Origin: Gemmata massiliana
GTDB taxonomy: Bacteria; Planctomycetota; Planctomycetia; Gemmatales; Gemmataceae
Direction of reading: 5' to 3'
Assembly: GCF_901538265.1 (NCBI RefSeq)
Contig: NZ_LR593886.1
Location: forward strand, 5,911,738-5,975,737
Length of the DNA stretch: 64,000 bases
The notes beneath the pieces are model-generated. The model saw only the letters and a program-made list of their open reading frames with translations, was not told the DNA's origin and searched no databases. The number at the start of each line of letters is the position of its first letter. Within the stretch, counting starts at the first letter, position 1. This document shows, one piece after another, positions 54,794-63,408 of the stretch. The translations under genes were made by a program, and so were the position numbers.

Positions 54794-55998
54794 CAGGGCG
54801 TGCGCACTATGAACGGCTGACGGTGTAGGGTTTTATGTCTACACCGAGGGCATCTGGAGGATATCCAATGCCCCTCGCGCTGACCACGGTGTTTGCGGAC
54901 CTGCCCGACCCACGGATCGAGACTGCCAACAAGTTGCACCCGCTGACGGACATCCTGGTGATCGCGACGTGCGCGGTGATCGCTGGGGCCGACGGGTGGG
55001 AGGAGATCGCCGAGTACGGACAGAGCAAGGAGGACTTCTTTCGACGGTTCCTCGAACTGCCCAACGGGGTGCCGAGCCACGATACATTCGAGCGCGTGTT
55101 CGCCAAACTCGATCCCGATGCGTTCGCCGACCGGTTCGGGCGCGGGATGCGCGCGTTGTGCGAATCGACGGGGTTGGTCCACATCGCGGTCGACGGGAAG
55201 AGCGCACGGCGTTCGGCCCAAGGCACGTTCACCGGGTGCCTGCACTTGGTCAGCGCATGGGCCACCGAGAGCCGCCTGATCCTGGGCCAGCGGTCGGTGC
55301 CCGAGGGCGGGCACGAGATCACCACGGTGCCCGACCTGTTGGCCGCGCTGAACCTGAACGGCGCGGTGGTGACGCTGGACGCGGCCGGGTGTCAGAAGGC
55401 CACGGTCGAGCAGATCCGCCAGCAGGGTGGGGACTATGTGGTGTGCGTGAAGGGGAACCAGAAGGGGCTGCACGACGCCGTGGCCGACGTGTTCGACCGC
55501 GCCGGGGGCGCGGAGCTCGCGGGGTGCGACATGGCGGGCGAGGCGGGTGTGGGGCACGGGCGCGAGGAAGAGCGGTACGTGACTGTGGTCCAAGACCCCG
55601 AGGGCTTGCCGGGCGGGTGGACCGATGTCGGCGCGGTCGCACTGGTGTGTCGGGAGCGCCGGGCCAAAGGCCAGAAGAGCGAAGGCACGGGGCACTACTA
55701 CATCACCAGCTTGCGCGCGCGCGCGGCGGTGTTGGCGGGTTACATCCGGAACCATTGGGGCATCGAGAATGGGCTGCATTGGGTGTTGGACGTGGCGTTC
55801 CGTGAGGACGATAGCCGCGCCCGCACCGGACACGCGGCAGCGAATCTGGGGATGCTCCGGCGCGTGGCCGTGTCCCTGTTGACGCGCACCAAGGTCAAAG
55901 GCAGTATCAAAACCCGGCGCATGAAGGCCGGGTGGGATGACAACTACCTACTGCAAGTTATCCAAGGAATTACAGCCTAATAAAGTGCGCACGCCCTG
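54794..55998 (+). mobile_element. ISAs1-family element B, complete
   Basis: 1205 bp. The ends are a perfect 15-bp inverted pair (CAGGGCGTGCGCACT at 54794-54808, complement at 55984-55998), flanked by a perfect 10-bp direct repeat GGGCGACCCG (54784-54793 and 55999-56008). The transposase is intact and the element points the opposite way to element A. The separate target duplications show the two inserted independently. Confidence 0.93.
54868..55980 (+). CDS. ISAs1-family transposase (element B)
   Basis: 370 aa. Same layout as element A: LTTVFADLPDPRIETANKLH, DILVIATCAVIAGADGWEEI, VHIAVDGKSARRSA (Asp), AVVTLDAAGCQKA (Asp) and WGIENGLHWVLDVAFREDDS (Glu). No frameshift. The frame is open to 54835, but ATG 54868 (MPLALTT) gives the family N-terminus and has GGAGG just upstream (54856-54860). 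Confidence 0.94.
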   Translation: MPLALTTVFADLPDPRIETANKLHPLTDILVIATCAVIAGADGWEEIAEYGQSKEDFFRRFLELPNGVPSHDTFERVFAKLDPDAFADRFGRGMRALCESTGLVHIAVDGKSARRSAQGTFTGCLHLVSAWATESRLILGQRSVPEGGHEITTVPDLLAALNLNGAVVTLDAAGCQKATVEQIRQQGGDYVVCVKGNQKGLHDAVADVFDRAGGAELAGCDMAGEAGVGHGREEERYVTVVQDPEGLPGGWTDVGAVALVCRERRAKGQKSEGTGHYYITSLRARAAVLAGYIRNHWGIENGLHWVLDVAFREDDSRARTGHAAANLGMLRRVAVSLLTRTKVKGSIKTRRMKAGWDDNYLLQVIQGITA

Positions 55999-56243
55999 GG
56001 GCGACCCGAGTGATCCGTTCCAGTCGCACCAACTCCGGCGACGCGCCCTTCGCCCGCACCCGACCCAGGCCCCGGCGCCCGCTCCCAGCCGGGGGTGGGC
56101 TGAAGTTCCACGCCCGGCTGGGAGCGGGCGCTCGTCGTCGGTGACCGCGCTTCGTCGGCCAAGCAGAGCCGTTTAGTGTGTTGATCTTGGCAGGTCGGGT
56201 GAGTCCGGGTATTCGCCTTCGGTTCCGTGAATCGAAGGCCGGT

Positions 56244-56453
56244 ATGGAAGCCGCGCCGTCCTTGGCGGAGGTTCTGGCCACGATCCCCGATCCGCGTGAT
56301 CCGTCGAGGCTTCGGCCCCCACTCCCCGCGGTCTTCAACCTGTTGGCCGTAGCCACACTCGCGGGCATTCGCGCGCTCACCACCACCGCCCCGTTCGCCC
56401 GCGACCACGGTACCCCGCTAGCCCACGCCTTGGGTTCCGGTCCGCCCGAGCGC
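56244..56453 (+). pseudogene. ISAs1-type transposase N-terminal fragment
   Basis: MEAAPSLAEVLATIPDPRDP, LLAVATLAGIRALTTTAPFA and RDHGTPLAHALG: the N-terminal DDE_Tnp_1-associated region of another ISAs1-family protein, cut after about 70 codons. It belongs to a different subfamily from elements A and B. Just upstream (56072-56131) is a GC-rich inverted string GCGCCCGCTCCCAGCCGGG that may have belonged to an IS end. Confidence 0.65.
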
Positions 56454-56457
56454 CGTG

Positions 56458-56625
56458 CAAGGGCACGCCCAGCCTCCTGCGCTCGCTGTCGGTCAGGAGG
56501 CCGTGCAGGTACCCCCCGGCCCAGCGCGCGGGCTTGGCCGGGGGGAAGTCCGGGGCAAATAGGGCCGCGCACTCGCGCAGGCGGTCGAGAACGGCCAGGT
56601 CGAGGTTCGGAGTGTATGTCTTCAT
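56458..56625 (-). pseudogene. Transposase N-terminal fragment, IS701-like
   Basis: On the minus strand ATG 56625 starts MKTYTPNLDLAVLDRLRECA and continues AALFAPDFPPAKPARWAGGY, LHGLLTDSERR. The F...F..PEPR.xAxxYLRGLL pattern is that of the N-terminus of IS701/DDE_5-type transposases. It ends where the ISAs1 fragment on the plus strand ends, so a junction lies at about 56455. Confidence 0.5.
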
Positions 56626-56699
56626 GACCGGTTAGAGACCCGAACCCGACTGTCGGGTGCGGGCTTCTAACGGAGTAGTGTTACTGACCGCTGCGCAAA

Positions 56700-58140
56700 G
56701 GCGGTCGAACTTTCATAGCCCCAATCCGGCCTGGACAAAGAAGGCTTGGACCAGGCGAGGTTTCTGGCGCAGCCGACCGATGGCGAGCTCGTCTCGTCAA
56801 GGTATAGACCTGGCCCTCCGGGTCATCCCGCCCATGACCGACAGGTGGTCCCGCGTTTGCTTCTCGCGGATCACCGGGCCTGGGCCCTTGGTCCGCACTT
56901 ACGCCCCAACTCTGGTAACAGATAGAACCCGATTCGTCGTTTCGGGACCACTGTTGCGGGCCCGCACGAGCCAACAGCTGACGGCGTCCTCGATGACTCC
57001 CAAGGCCGTGGCGCTGCGCCGCTGAAACCCGCCCTGCTCCCTGAGTTGCAAGGCTCGAAACCTCCGCCACTCGCGCCATCACCAGGGGCGAAGTCCAAAG
57101 ACTCCATATCCCATTTTAGGGGCCAAGAAGTTCGACCGCCTTTGCGCACCGGCCCGCGGAAGAAGAGCTGCGGCCCAGAGCCACCGGCGGACGGCGCTCC
57201 GGGCGCCGGCGAACGTGGCGGTCGCCTTGCCGGGCCACGACACGGCACCGACCCGCTTCGGCTCCGGGGCGCGGGGAACAGGAACGCGACCACCGAGTGC
57301 AACCCCAACAGGCACGGGCCGGCGCGGAGGGCCGTGTTCTCGCGCCACCCGCGCGTGGTCTCCAATCCGAGTCCCGACCGGGCTTCCTGGAACGTGGTTT
57401 CGATGCTCCGGCGCCCGCAGTAGTGACCGATCACGGTCGAAGGCGTCGGCTTGCCCTCCCGGTGCGTGCCGTGGTGTCCTTGACGAACCCCGCGCGCAAT
57501 GGGACCAGCCCCTCACCGGCCTTGTACCCGTGACCGGTCCCGTCGAGGGCCGCGACACGCCGCTTCCCGCCCCGTACCACCCGACTTCCAACCGGGCGAA
57601 GGCCGCGGCGGCGGCAACGCCCCCTCGGGGCTTCGCCCGGCGCGTGCCCTTAACCCGTGGGCACCCGGGTCCGTTGTACGGCGGGGGGCGGGTCGAACAG
57701 GTTGGCGTCCGGGTGCAACGTGCTCACCAACACGAGCCGGGTCCGGTGCCGGTGCCCGAACCGCGCCCGGCTCGTGGGTGCCGTAGCGCCACCGACACAC
57801 CGGCCCGTCGGTGACGAGGCGGCCGAGCACGAGCCGCATCAGGGCGCACCCGCGCGCCCGTCCCGACCACGGGCGCGAGACCGGACGCGCGGGTAGTCGG
57901 TGCCCCGGTGCCCGACGACGGGGCGCGCGCAACGAGTTGGCCACGGTGCGCCGACCGGTGGTCCGCACCGACCAGGGGCGCCGAGAACCGCGGGTACGTC
58001 GGTCCCGTGAATGAGAACCCGAGCGCGGCGACCCGGGGCCGCGCCTCGGGTGGTGGAATCACGGCGACCGTCCGTGGGCGAGGGGCACGAGACCTCAGTA
58101 ACACTCATGCTACCCCGCCGCGGGCGGCTACCCCGAATCG
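56700..58140 (-). pseudogene. Degenerate large transposase remnant
   Basis: About 1.4 kb of minus-strand debris. The clearest piece is YCGRRSIETTFQEARSGLGL, ETTRGWRENTALR and CLLGLHSVVAFLF near 57280-57425, the Glu region of an IS701-like or related DDE enzyme (RWSIETTFQECR..L.LE). Upstream, short runs such as RRTVANSLRA near 57940 fit the N-terminal half. The GC content here is extreme and frames change often; several of the large ORFs in this stretch are noise. Positions 58141-58272 hold no gene but contain TGCACCAA repeats. Confidence 0.55.
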
Positions 58141-58272
58141 GCACCAGTCGAGCTGAGAAAACCTGTTACCGTCGTGCCAGACGTACCACGAATCTTTCCC
58201 TTTGCGATAACACAGACTGCCAGTCTTTTGCATCGGTTATGCACCAATCCATGCACCAAAACCGCTCTTGCC

Positions 58273-59181
58273 TTACCGCTTGACGTTGTTGAGGTGCTCG
58301 AGCGCCATGAGGAGGGCCTGCGTGCCCTTGCGCCCGTAGCCCTGCGCCCGCACGGCTTCGTAGAGCTGCTTCGCGAGGCCCAGACCCGGCAGCGACAGGT
58401 TCATCTTCTCAGCCTCGACCAGGGCGATGCCCATGTCCTTGATGAAGTGTTCGACGTAAAAGCCCGGCTCGAAGTTGCGCGCCAGCATACGCGGCCCGAG
58501 CACTTCCAGCGCCTTGCTACCCGCGGCACCGACGCTCACACTCTTGAACACCGTTTCGAGGTCGAGACCAGCCTTATACCCGTACAGCAGGCCCTCGCAC
58601 ACCGCGATCATGTTTGAGGAAATGAGGATCTGGTTCACCATCTTGGTGTGCTGACCGGCCCCAGGCGCCCCCTGGTGAACGATCGTCTTCCCCATGCACT
58701 CGAACACCGGCTGTACGGCTTCCACAACGTCCTTATCTCCACCGATCATGATGGAAAGCGCCGCGTTCTTCGCACCGACGTCTCCCCCGCTGACCGGGGC
58801 GTCGAGTGCGGCCACGCCTTTCGCTTTCGCAGTCTCGTAAATCTCCTTCGCCAGTGAAGGTTCACTGGTCGTCATATCTACCAGCACCGCGCCCGATTTC
58901 GCCCCCGCGAGCGCACCGTCAGCGCCCAGGAACACCTCGCGCACGTCTTTTGGGAACCCGACGATCGCGAACACGATGTCAGCTTGCTCCGCGACTTCCT
59001 TCGGGCTATGAGCGAGCTTCGCGCCGGCTTCCACGAGGGGTTGGGCCTTGTCCGCGGACCGGTTGTACACCGTCGCCGAATAGCCCTTCATCATGGCGTG
59101 CTGGCACATCCACCGCCCCATGACACCGGTGCCGATCCAGCCGATGCGAGTCTTTCCGGGCTGCGCGACGGAGATTTTCAT
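58273..59181 (-). CDS. NAD(P)-dependent hydroxyacid dehydrogenase (GarR/MmsB family)
   Basis: 302 aa. A Rossmann N-terminal domain ([20 protein letters not shown], dinucleotide loop) with the VYNRS strand-2 end that favours NADP, then [34 protein letters not shown] (substrate-binding signature) and [17 protein letters not shown] with the catalytic Lys at about 181. Family members are 2-hydroxy-3-oxopropionate reductase and 3-hydroxyisobutyrate dehydrogenase; the substrate cannot be decided. Start ATG 59181. A decayed C-terminal stub of a paralogue is at 11.9 kb. Confidence 0.9.
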   Translation of the reverse strand: MKISVAQPGKTRIGWIGTGVMGRWMCQHAMMKGYSATVYNRSADKAQPLVEAGAKLAHSPKEVAEQADIVFAIVGFPKDVREVFLGADGALAGAKSGAVLVDMTTSEPSLAKEIYETAKAKGVAALDAPVSGGDVGAKNAALSIMIGGDKDVVEAVQPVFECMGKTIVHQGAPGAGQHTKMVNQILISSNMIAVCEGLLYGYKAGLDLETVFKSVSVGAAGSKALEVLGPRMLARNFEPGFYVEHFIKDMGIALVEAEKMNLSLPGLGLAKQLYEAVRAQGYGRKGTQALLMALEHLNNVKR

Positions 59182-59408
59182 TGCGTGGGTCTCGTTAAGG
59201 AAGTATGTATATTCTTTACAGTTTTCGCAGTGGTTGACCGTGCCGGGACAAATTCACTTCCCTGGCAAGAAGCCGGCGACTGGCGCTCATGTTAGTGAAC
59301 CCGCCTTCACGCTGACACAACCGGACGCGAACGGAATACCTTCCTGTCTTTTGCCTCTAAAGTAAGGGGCAAAAGTGGGGCGTTACATTCATCGAAGGAC
59401 CGCCCCGC

Positions 59409-60182
59409 GTGATCGCGAACGATATCCCCAAACTCAATGCTCCCGTCGTGCTCGTTCACGGTTTGTGCGGGTACGACCGCGTGGTGGCCTTCGGGCGGAC
59501 GCTCAAGGACTACTTCCCGGGCATCCGAGAGCAACTCGAAGCGGTGGGGAACCGCGTTCTTGTGCCCCGATTGAGTTGCACACTCGGAGTGTCCGCCCGG
59601 GCGGGCGAACTGGCGCGGTACATCCAGAAGCACGTTCCGACGGGTCCGGTCCACGTGATCGGGCACAGCATGGGCGGCCTCGACGCTCGCTACATGGTGA
59701 GCCAGCTCGGGATGGCCGACCGCGTTCGGTCGCTCACCACGGTCGGCACCCCGCACCGCGGGAGCGCGTTCGCGGATTGGGGCGTCGGCCGGTTCGGTCG
59801 CCTTCTCACGCCGTTCTTCCAGTTCCTCGGGCTGTCGTATCAAGCGTTCATCGACCTGACTTCCGCAGCGTGCCGCCGGTTCAACGAGACGGTGCGGGAC
59901 GTCCGCGGGGTGCGATACTACTCCGTCGCGGGCGTGTGTGAGGGCCAATGGATCGGCCCGGAATGGCGGTTCCCGCACGGTATCGTGAGCCGTGCGGAAG
60001 GTCCGAACGACGGGGTCGTATCGGTCACATCGGCCACGTGGGGCGAGCACACCGACGTATGGGACGGGGATCACCTGAATCTGGTCAACTGGCCGAACCG
60101 GTTGGCACGGAAGTGCGGAGTATGGGACTCGTTCGCTCCGGATTACGGCCGCATCCTGCGTCGGGTCGCGTTGAGCGACTGA
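59409..60182 (+). CDS. Alpha/beta hydrolase, lipase-like
   Basis: 257 aa without signal peptide. APVVLVHGLCGYDRV is the oxyanion-hole strand, HVIGHSMGGLDARYM the nucleophile elbow with Ser87, and LTTVGTPHRGSAFADWG the next block, as in triacylglycerol lipases and PGAP1-like esterases. The likely acid and His are in NDGVVSVTSATWGE (about 202) and WDGDHLNLVNW (His about 225). The lipid or ester substrate is unknown. The start is GTG 59409 in the context GAAGGACC, which can act as ribosome site. It stands apart from the dehydrogenase by 227 nt in a divergent arrangement. Confidence 0.88.
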   Translation: MIANDIPKLNAPVVLVHGLCGYDRVVAFGRTLKDYFPGIREQLEAVGNRVLVPRLSCTLGVSARAGELARYIQKHVPTGPVHVIGHSMGGLDARYMVSQLGMADRVRSLTTVGTPHRGSAFADWGVGRFGRLLTPFFQFLGLSYQAFIDLTSAACRRFNETVRDVRGVRYYSVAGVCEGQWIGPEWRFPHGIVSRAEGPNDGVVSVTSATWGEHTDVWDGDHLNLVNWPNRLARKCGVWDSFAPDYGRILRRVALSD

Positions 60183-60412
60183 CGTGTCCCGCAGGAACGG
60201 GTTCGCGGGAGGAAGCCGACCGACCGCTAAATCTTGCCCGCCCCGCGCGCTGTGTGGAAGCGCCCCGTGCGCTGTGACCGCGCTAACACGAGCGCCGTCG
60301 ACATTTCTCCCATCACACTTCGGCATTTCTCGACGTTTGGTGTATTGAACCCTCCGATGGAAATAGTAGCCGCCACGGAAAGCGGCGCTCCACCTCGGAA
60401 GGGTCTCCACCA

Positions 60413-60853
60413 ATGCGTAAACTGTTTCTCGCCGCACTGGGTGTGTTCGCTCTCGCAAGCGCGGCGACCGCGCAACAACCTCAATACCAACCCGCACCCC
60501 GATACCCGGCCACCGTACCCAGCGCGGCCGCGGCGACTCCGCTGCAACCGGTTTCGGGCACGACCGTCATTCAAGGGAGTGGTGGCTGCACGAACTGCGG
60601 GACCGTTGGCCCGGTGACCCGCGGGTTCAAGATGTCCAGCATCACCGGCGGCAACTGCCAGTACGGTGCGCCGTGCCAGAACGGGTGCGGAAGCGTGAAG
60701 AGCGACCTCGCGTTCCACTTCGGTTCGTGCAAGCAGTTCTTCTCGCCGTGCGGCCCGACTTGGGGCCACGGTTGTGGGATCACCCCGATCGCTCAGCCCT
60801 ACGGCACCGGTTTCGGCTGCCCGCGCGCCTACGACAGCTACGCGAACCACTAA
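60413..60853 (+). CDS. Small secreted cysteine-rich protein
   Basis: 146 aa with a clean signal peptide (MRKLFLAALGVFALASAATA, cut before QQPQ). A Pro/Gln/Ala-rich spacer leads to a compact part with nine or so Cys: GGCTNCGT, GNCQYGAPCQNGCGS, GSCKQFFSPCG, GHGCG and GCPRAYDSY. The Cys arrangement suggests disulfides or a structural metal; it is not a heme motif. Proteins of this form occur in several copies in Gemmata-type genomes from memory, perhaps as cell-surface components. ATG 60413. Confidence 0.8.
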   Translation: MRKLFLAALGVFALASAATAQQPQYQPAPRYPATVPSAAAATPLQPVSGTTVIQGSGGCTNCGTVGPVTRGFKMSSITGGNCQYGAPCQNGCGSVKSDLAFHFGSCKQFFSPCGPTWGHGCGITPIAQPYGTGFGCPRAYDSYANH

Positions 60854-60956
60854 GAGCGCTCGCGAATCCGACTCGGTTTCTAACAGCCGAGTTCGGGTTC
60901 CGCGATTATCGTGCCCGAGTCCTTGCAGGCTCGGGCAAACATCCGGCCTCACCACG

Positions 60957-61385
60957 TTACTCTGCTGGTGCGGGAACCAGTTGCACATCATCCAGTTCGA
61001 GTTTGCGCCCGTCCTCGGCACGCAATTCAAGCCGAGCACGTTTCCCCTTCTTGCGATCCACGAGCGCGAACTCGGACTCCCCGCACCCCCACTGCCCCAG
61101 CGCGACCAAAACGAGCAATAGTCCCCCGCCCTTCTCCGTGAGGACGTATTCCTTATACGCACTCCCGTCGGATGCGGGAACCATCACCAGCACCCCGTCA
61201 GCGACCAACTTCTTGAGCCGCACCGTGAGGATGTTCTTCGCGACGCCCAAGCTCGCTTGGAACTCCCCGAACCGCTTCTTCCCGATAAAGGCATCGCGCA
61301 CGATCAGGAGCGCCCACCAGTCGCCCACCGTGTCCAGCGACCGCGCGATCGGGCACTCCTCCTTCGCGAAACTCGTTCGCTTCAT
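60957..61385 (-). CDS. HxlR-family transcriptional regulator
   Basis: 142 aa. The winged helix is complete: CPIARSLDTVGDWWALLIVR (with the N-terminal Cys found in redox-type HxlR members), RFGEFQASLGVAKNILTVRL (recognition helix) and KLVADGVLVMVPASDGSAYK (wing), then YVLTEKGGGLLLVLVALGQW. A C-terminal extension of about 30 residues is unusual. HxlR proteins bind DNA as dimers near their own genes. Two palindromic sites lie 29-84 nt upstream of the ATG at 61385. Confidence 0.93.
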   Translation of the reverse strand: MKRTSFAKEECPIARSLDTVGDWWALLIVRDAFIGKKRFGEFQASLGVAKNILTVRLKKLVADGVLVMVPASDGSAYKEYVLTEKGGGLLLVLVALGQWGCGESEFALVDRKKGKRARLELRAEDGRKLELDDVQLVPAPAE

Positions 61386-61413
61386 AACGCCCCCTGCAAT
61401 AGCCTTGAATCAA

Positions 61414-61469
61414 GTTGCAATGTGCAACCTCTCCATAACTGTACGCTCCGCAGTTGCAAATTGCAACTG
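61414..61469. promoter_or_regulatory. Two palindromic operators upstream of the HxlR gene
   Basis: Site 1, GTTGCA-ATG-TGCAAC at 61414-61428, and site 2, CAGTTGCA-AAT-TGCAACTG at 61451-61469, are both perfect dyads with a 3-nt centre; the shared half site is GTTGCA. Centres are 39 nt apart (about 3.7 turns). They lie where an autoregulator would bind. Divergent control of the tRNA side is also possible. Confidence 0.75.
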
Positions 61470-61591
61470 TCAAAAGGGGTGGCCAAACGCCACCATTCAA
61501 GGCAGTCAGTTTGAGGCGGGCGCGGATCTTGTCGGTTGGGGTGCCGGCGGCTATATTCGTATTAATCGTGCTGTCTGCTTTGGAAACGAAT

Positions 61592-61662
61592 TGGGGATTG
61601 GTGTAACGGTAGCACGAGTGACTCTGACTCACTTAGTCTAGGTTCGAATCCTAGATCCCCAC
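61592..61662 (+). tRNA. tRNA-Gln (anticodon CTG)
   Basis: A full cloverleaf can be drawn. The acceptor stem TGGGGAT pairs with ATCCCCA; the D arm GGTGTAACGGTAGCAC is typical of tRNA-Gln; the anticodon stem AGTGA/TCACT encloses the loop CTCTGAC with anticodon CTG; the T arm is CTAGGTTCGAATCCTAG. Reads CAG codons. The 3' CCA is not encoded. Confidence 0.95.
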
Positions 61663-61674
61663 CTCCCCCCGAAG

Positions 61675-61708
61675 GCCCGCCGTAGCAGACTGTTACGGCG
61701 GGCTTTTT
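61675..61708 (+). terminator. Intrinsic terminator after tRNA-Gln
   Basis: A 10-bp GC-rich stem (GCCCGCCGTA at 61675-61684, complement at 61694-61703), a 9-nt loop and then TTTTT. It starts 12 nt after the tRNA. Confidence 0.88.
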
Positions 61709-61871
61709 GCGTTCCCCCTGTGATGTTAACTCGCGCGCCGTTCGCTTTCGCGCCCCCGAGATAGTTCGAGGCATTCCGATTTCTTCTTGAAGCTCATCTG
61801 AAGCGCGGGTACGCTCTCACACATCCGCCGATATCGCCCACCCACCAAAACCTCCCTCCACGGCCTCTCCC

Positions 61872-63296
61872 ATGCTCCGGGTTCTTGGCCACTCATCGGC
61901 CGCGTGCGACGGCATGAGCCGACGCGACCTCCTGCGAGCCGGTTCGCTTGCCGCACTCCTGCCAGGGGTGGTAAGTTCCTCCGTCGCTGTGGCGAGAAGA
62001 ACGAACGAGACTCCTGCCGCCACGAAGAAGAACCCGCGTGCGAAGGCGGTCATCCTGCTCGACCTCTTCGGCGGCCCGAGCCACATCGACACGTTCGACA
62101 TGAAGCCGGACGCGCCGCCGGAGATCCGCGGGGAGTTCAAGTCGATCCCCACCGTGTTGCCGGGCGTGCGGGTCTGCGAACACTTGCCGCTCCTCGCTCG
62201 CCGACTCGATCAAATGGCAGTCGTAAGATCCGTGTCGCACAAGTACAACTCGCACAACCCTTACGGAGTGATGACCGGTTTCGACGGCGGTCACGACCAA
62301 ACCGACTACTTCGCGCGCCCCACGAACCACCCCAGCGTACCGAGCGTGTGCCAATTCTTCGGCGTCGGGCGCGGGCACGATCTACCCGGCTACGTCATGC
62401 TCCCCGCGGCGCCCGGTTACACACAGGGGCTGCGCCGGGCCGGACCGTATGGCGGCTATCTCGGTCCCCGGTTCGATCCCGTATCCAGCACGGCCGACGC
62501 GCACGCGAGTGAATCGATCACCGAGAGCAAGGACTTCTACAGCCATACCATCATCCCGCTCGGCGAACCGCGGTTGCCCAAGATCGACGGCGGGATGACG
62601 CTCGATGCACTCAATACGCGCCGGTCGCTCGTGCAGCAACTCGACGCAAAAGCCGCACAACTCGATGCCCACCACGCGACCCGGCGCGACGCCGCGTTCG
62701 ACCTGCTGCTTTCGCCCAAAGCGAAGACCGCGTTCGACCTGTCGCACGAGCCGCACAAGCTCCGCGATCGCTACGGCAACGACCTCTTCGGCCAGAGCGT
62801 GCTACTCGCGCGGCGACTGGTCGAAGCCGGCGTCACGTTCGTCACCATTCACACCGAAGCACGGCCCAACGGTCACTGGGACACGCACGAAAACAACTTC
62901 AACATGCTGAAGGGGTTGCTCCTCCCGTTCCTCGACCGTGCCCTCTCCGCACTGATCGACGACCTCCGGGAACGCGGGCTGCTCGACAGCACGCTCGTCG
63001 TAGTGACAGGTGACATGGGCCGCACGCCCCGTGTGAACGGCAAAGCGGGCCGCGACCACTGGCCACAGTGCGGGTTCTGCCTGTTCGCGGGCGGCGGAAC
63101 GAAGCCCGGTGTGGTCCACGGCACCACGGACAAGATCGCCGCGTTCCCGGCCGACCACCCAGTTTCGGCCGGTGACCTCGTTTCGACCGTGTACGAACTG
63201 GTCGGCGTCGACCCCGAAAGCATGGTTCCCGACCACACCAACCGCCCCCAACACATCTCCCACGGCGGGAAACCGATCCGTGGCATTCTGAGGTAG
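61872..63296 (+). CDS. DUF1501 family exported protein, first of a pair
   Basis: 474 aa. A twin-arginine signal (MSRRDLLRAGSLAALLPGV, about residues 15-33) is typical. DUF1501 proteins are related to the alkaline phosphatase/sulfatase superfamily: AVILLDLFGGPSHIDTFDMK, SVSHKYNSHNPYGVMTGFDG, HTEARPNGHWDTHENNFNML and LVVVTGDMGRTPRVNGKAGR with DHWPQCGFCLFAGGG are the family blocks. They are usually encoded beside DUF1549/DUF1553 genes in planctomycetes; here that gene is elsewhere. Function not known. ATG 61872 precedes the twin-arginine by 14 residues; ATG 61914 is an equally possible start. Confidence 0.88.
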   Translation: MLRVLGHSSAACDGMSRRDLLRAGSLAALLPGVVSSSVAVARRTNETPAATKKNPRAKAVILLDLFGGPSHIDTFDMKPDAPPEIRGEFKSIPTVLPGVRVCEHLPLLARRLDQMAVVRSVSHKYNSHNPYGVMTGFDGGHDQTDYFARPTNHPSVPSVCQFFGVGRGHDLPGYVMLPAAPGYTQGLRRAGPYGGYLGPRFDPVSSTADAHASESITESKDFYSHTIIPLGEPRLPKIDGGMTLDALNTRRSLVQQLDAKAAQLDAHHATRRDAAFDLLLSPKAKTAFDLSHEPHKLRDRYGNDLFGQSVLLARRLVEAGVTFVTIHTEARPNGHWDTHENNFNMLKGLLLPFLDRALSALIDDLRERGLLDSTLVVVTGDMGRTPRVNGKAGRDHWPQCGFCLFAGGGTKPGVVHGTTDKIAAFPADHPVSAGDLVSTVYELVGVDPESMVPDHTNRPQHISHGGKPIRGILR

Positions 63297-63311
63297 TTTC
63301 GCGGGCCGAGG

Positions 63312-63373
63312 GTCGCAAGTCGTAAGGTCGAAGACCGCCACAGCTTGATGTCTTCGACCTTATGACTTGCGAC
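63312..63373. repeat. 24-bp inverted repeat between the DUF1501 genes
   Basis: The arms 63312-63335 and 63350-63373 match at 23 of 24 positions around a 14-nt loop. It is just after the first DUF1501 stop and 36 nt before the next start, so it could reduce read-through between the two. Confidence 0.75.
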
Positions 63374-63408
63374 TCGACCCGACTTGCGACTCCCCCCAGG
63401 AGATACCC

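Noticed and set aside
52986-55998. ISAs1 A and B as a composite transposon
   Set aside because: Each has its own target duplication (8 and 10 bp), so they inserted separately, and the DNA between holds only debris.
57513-58104. Long GC-rich ORFs on both strands
   Set aside because: Extreme GC content creates open frames; residues are Arg/Ala/Pro/Gly noise apart from scattered transposase remnants.
59307-60497. A 396-codon minus-strand ORF
   Set aside because: Antisense of the lipase-like gene, whose GHSMGG site and blocks are clear.
61592-61662. tRNA-Gln as an integration site
   Set aside because: No integrase gene, and no repeat of the tRNA 3' end within the window.
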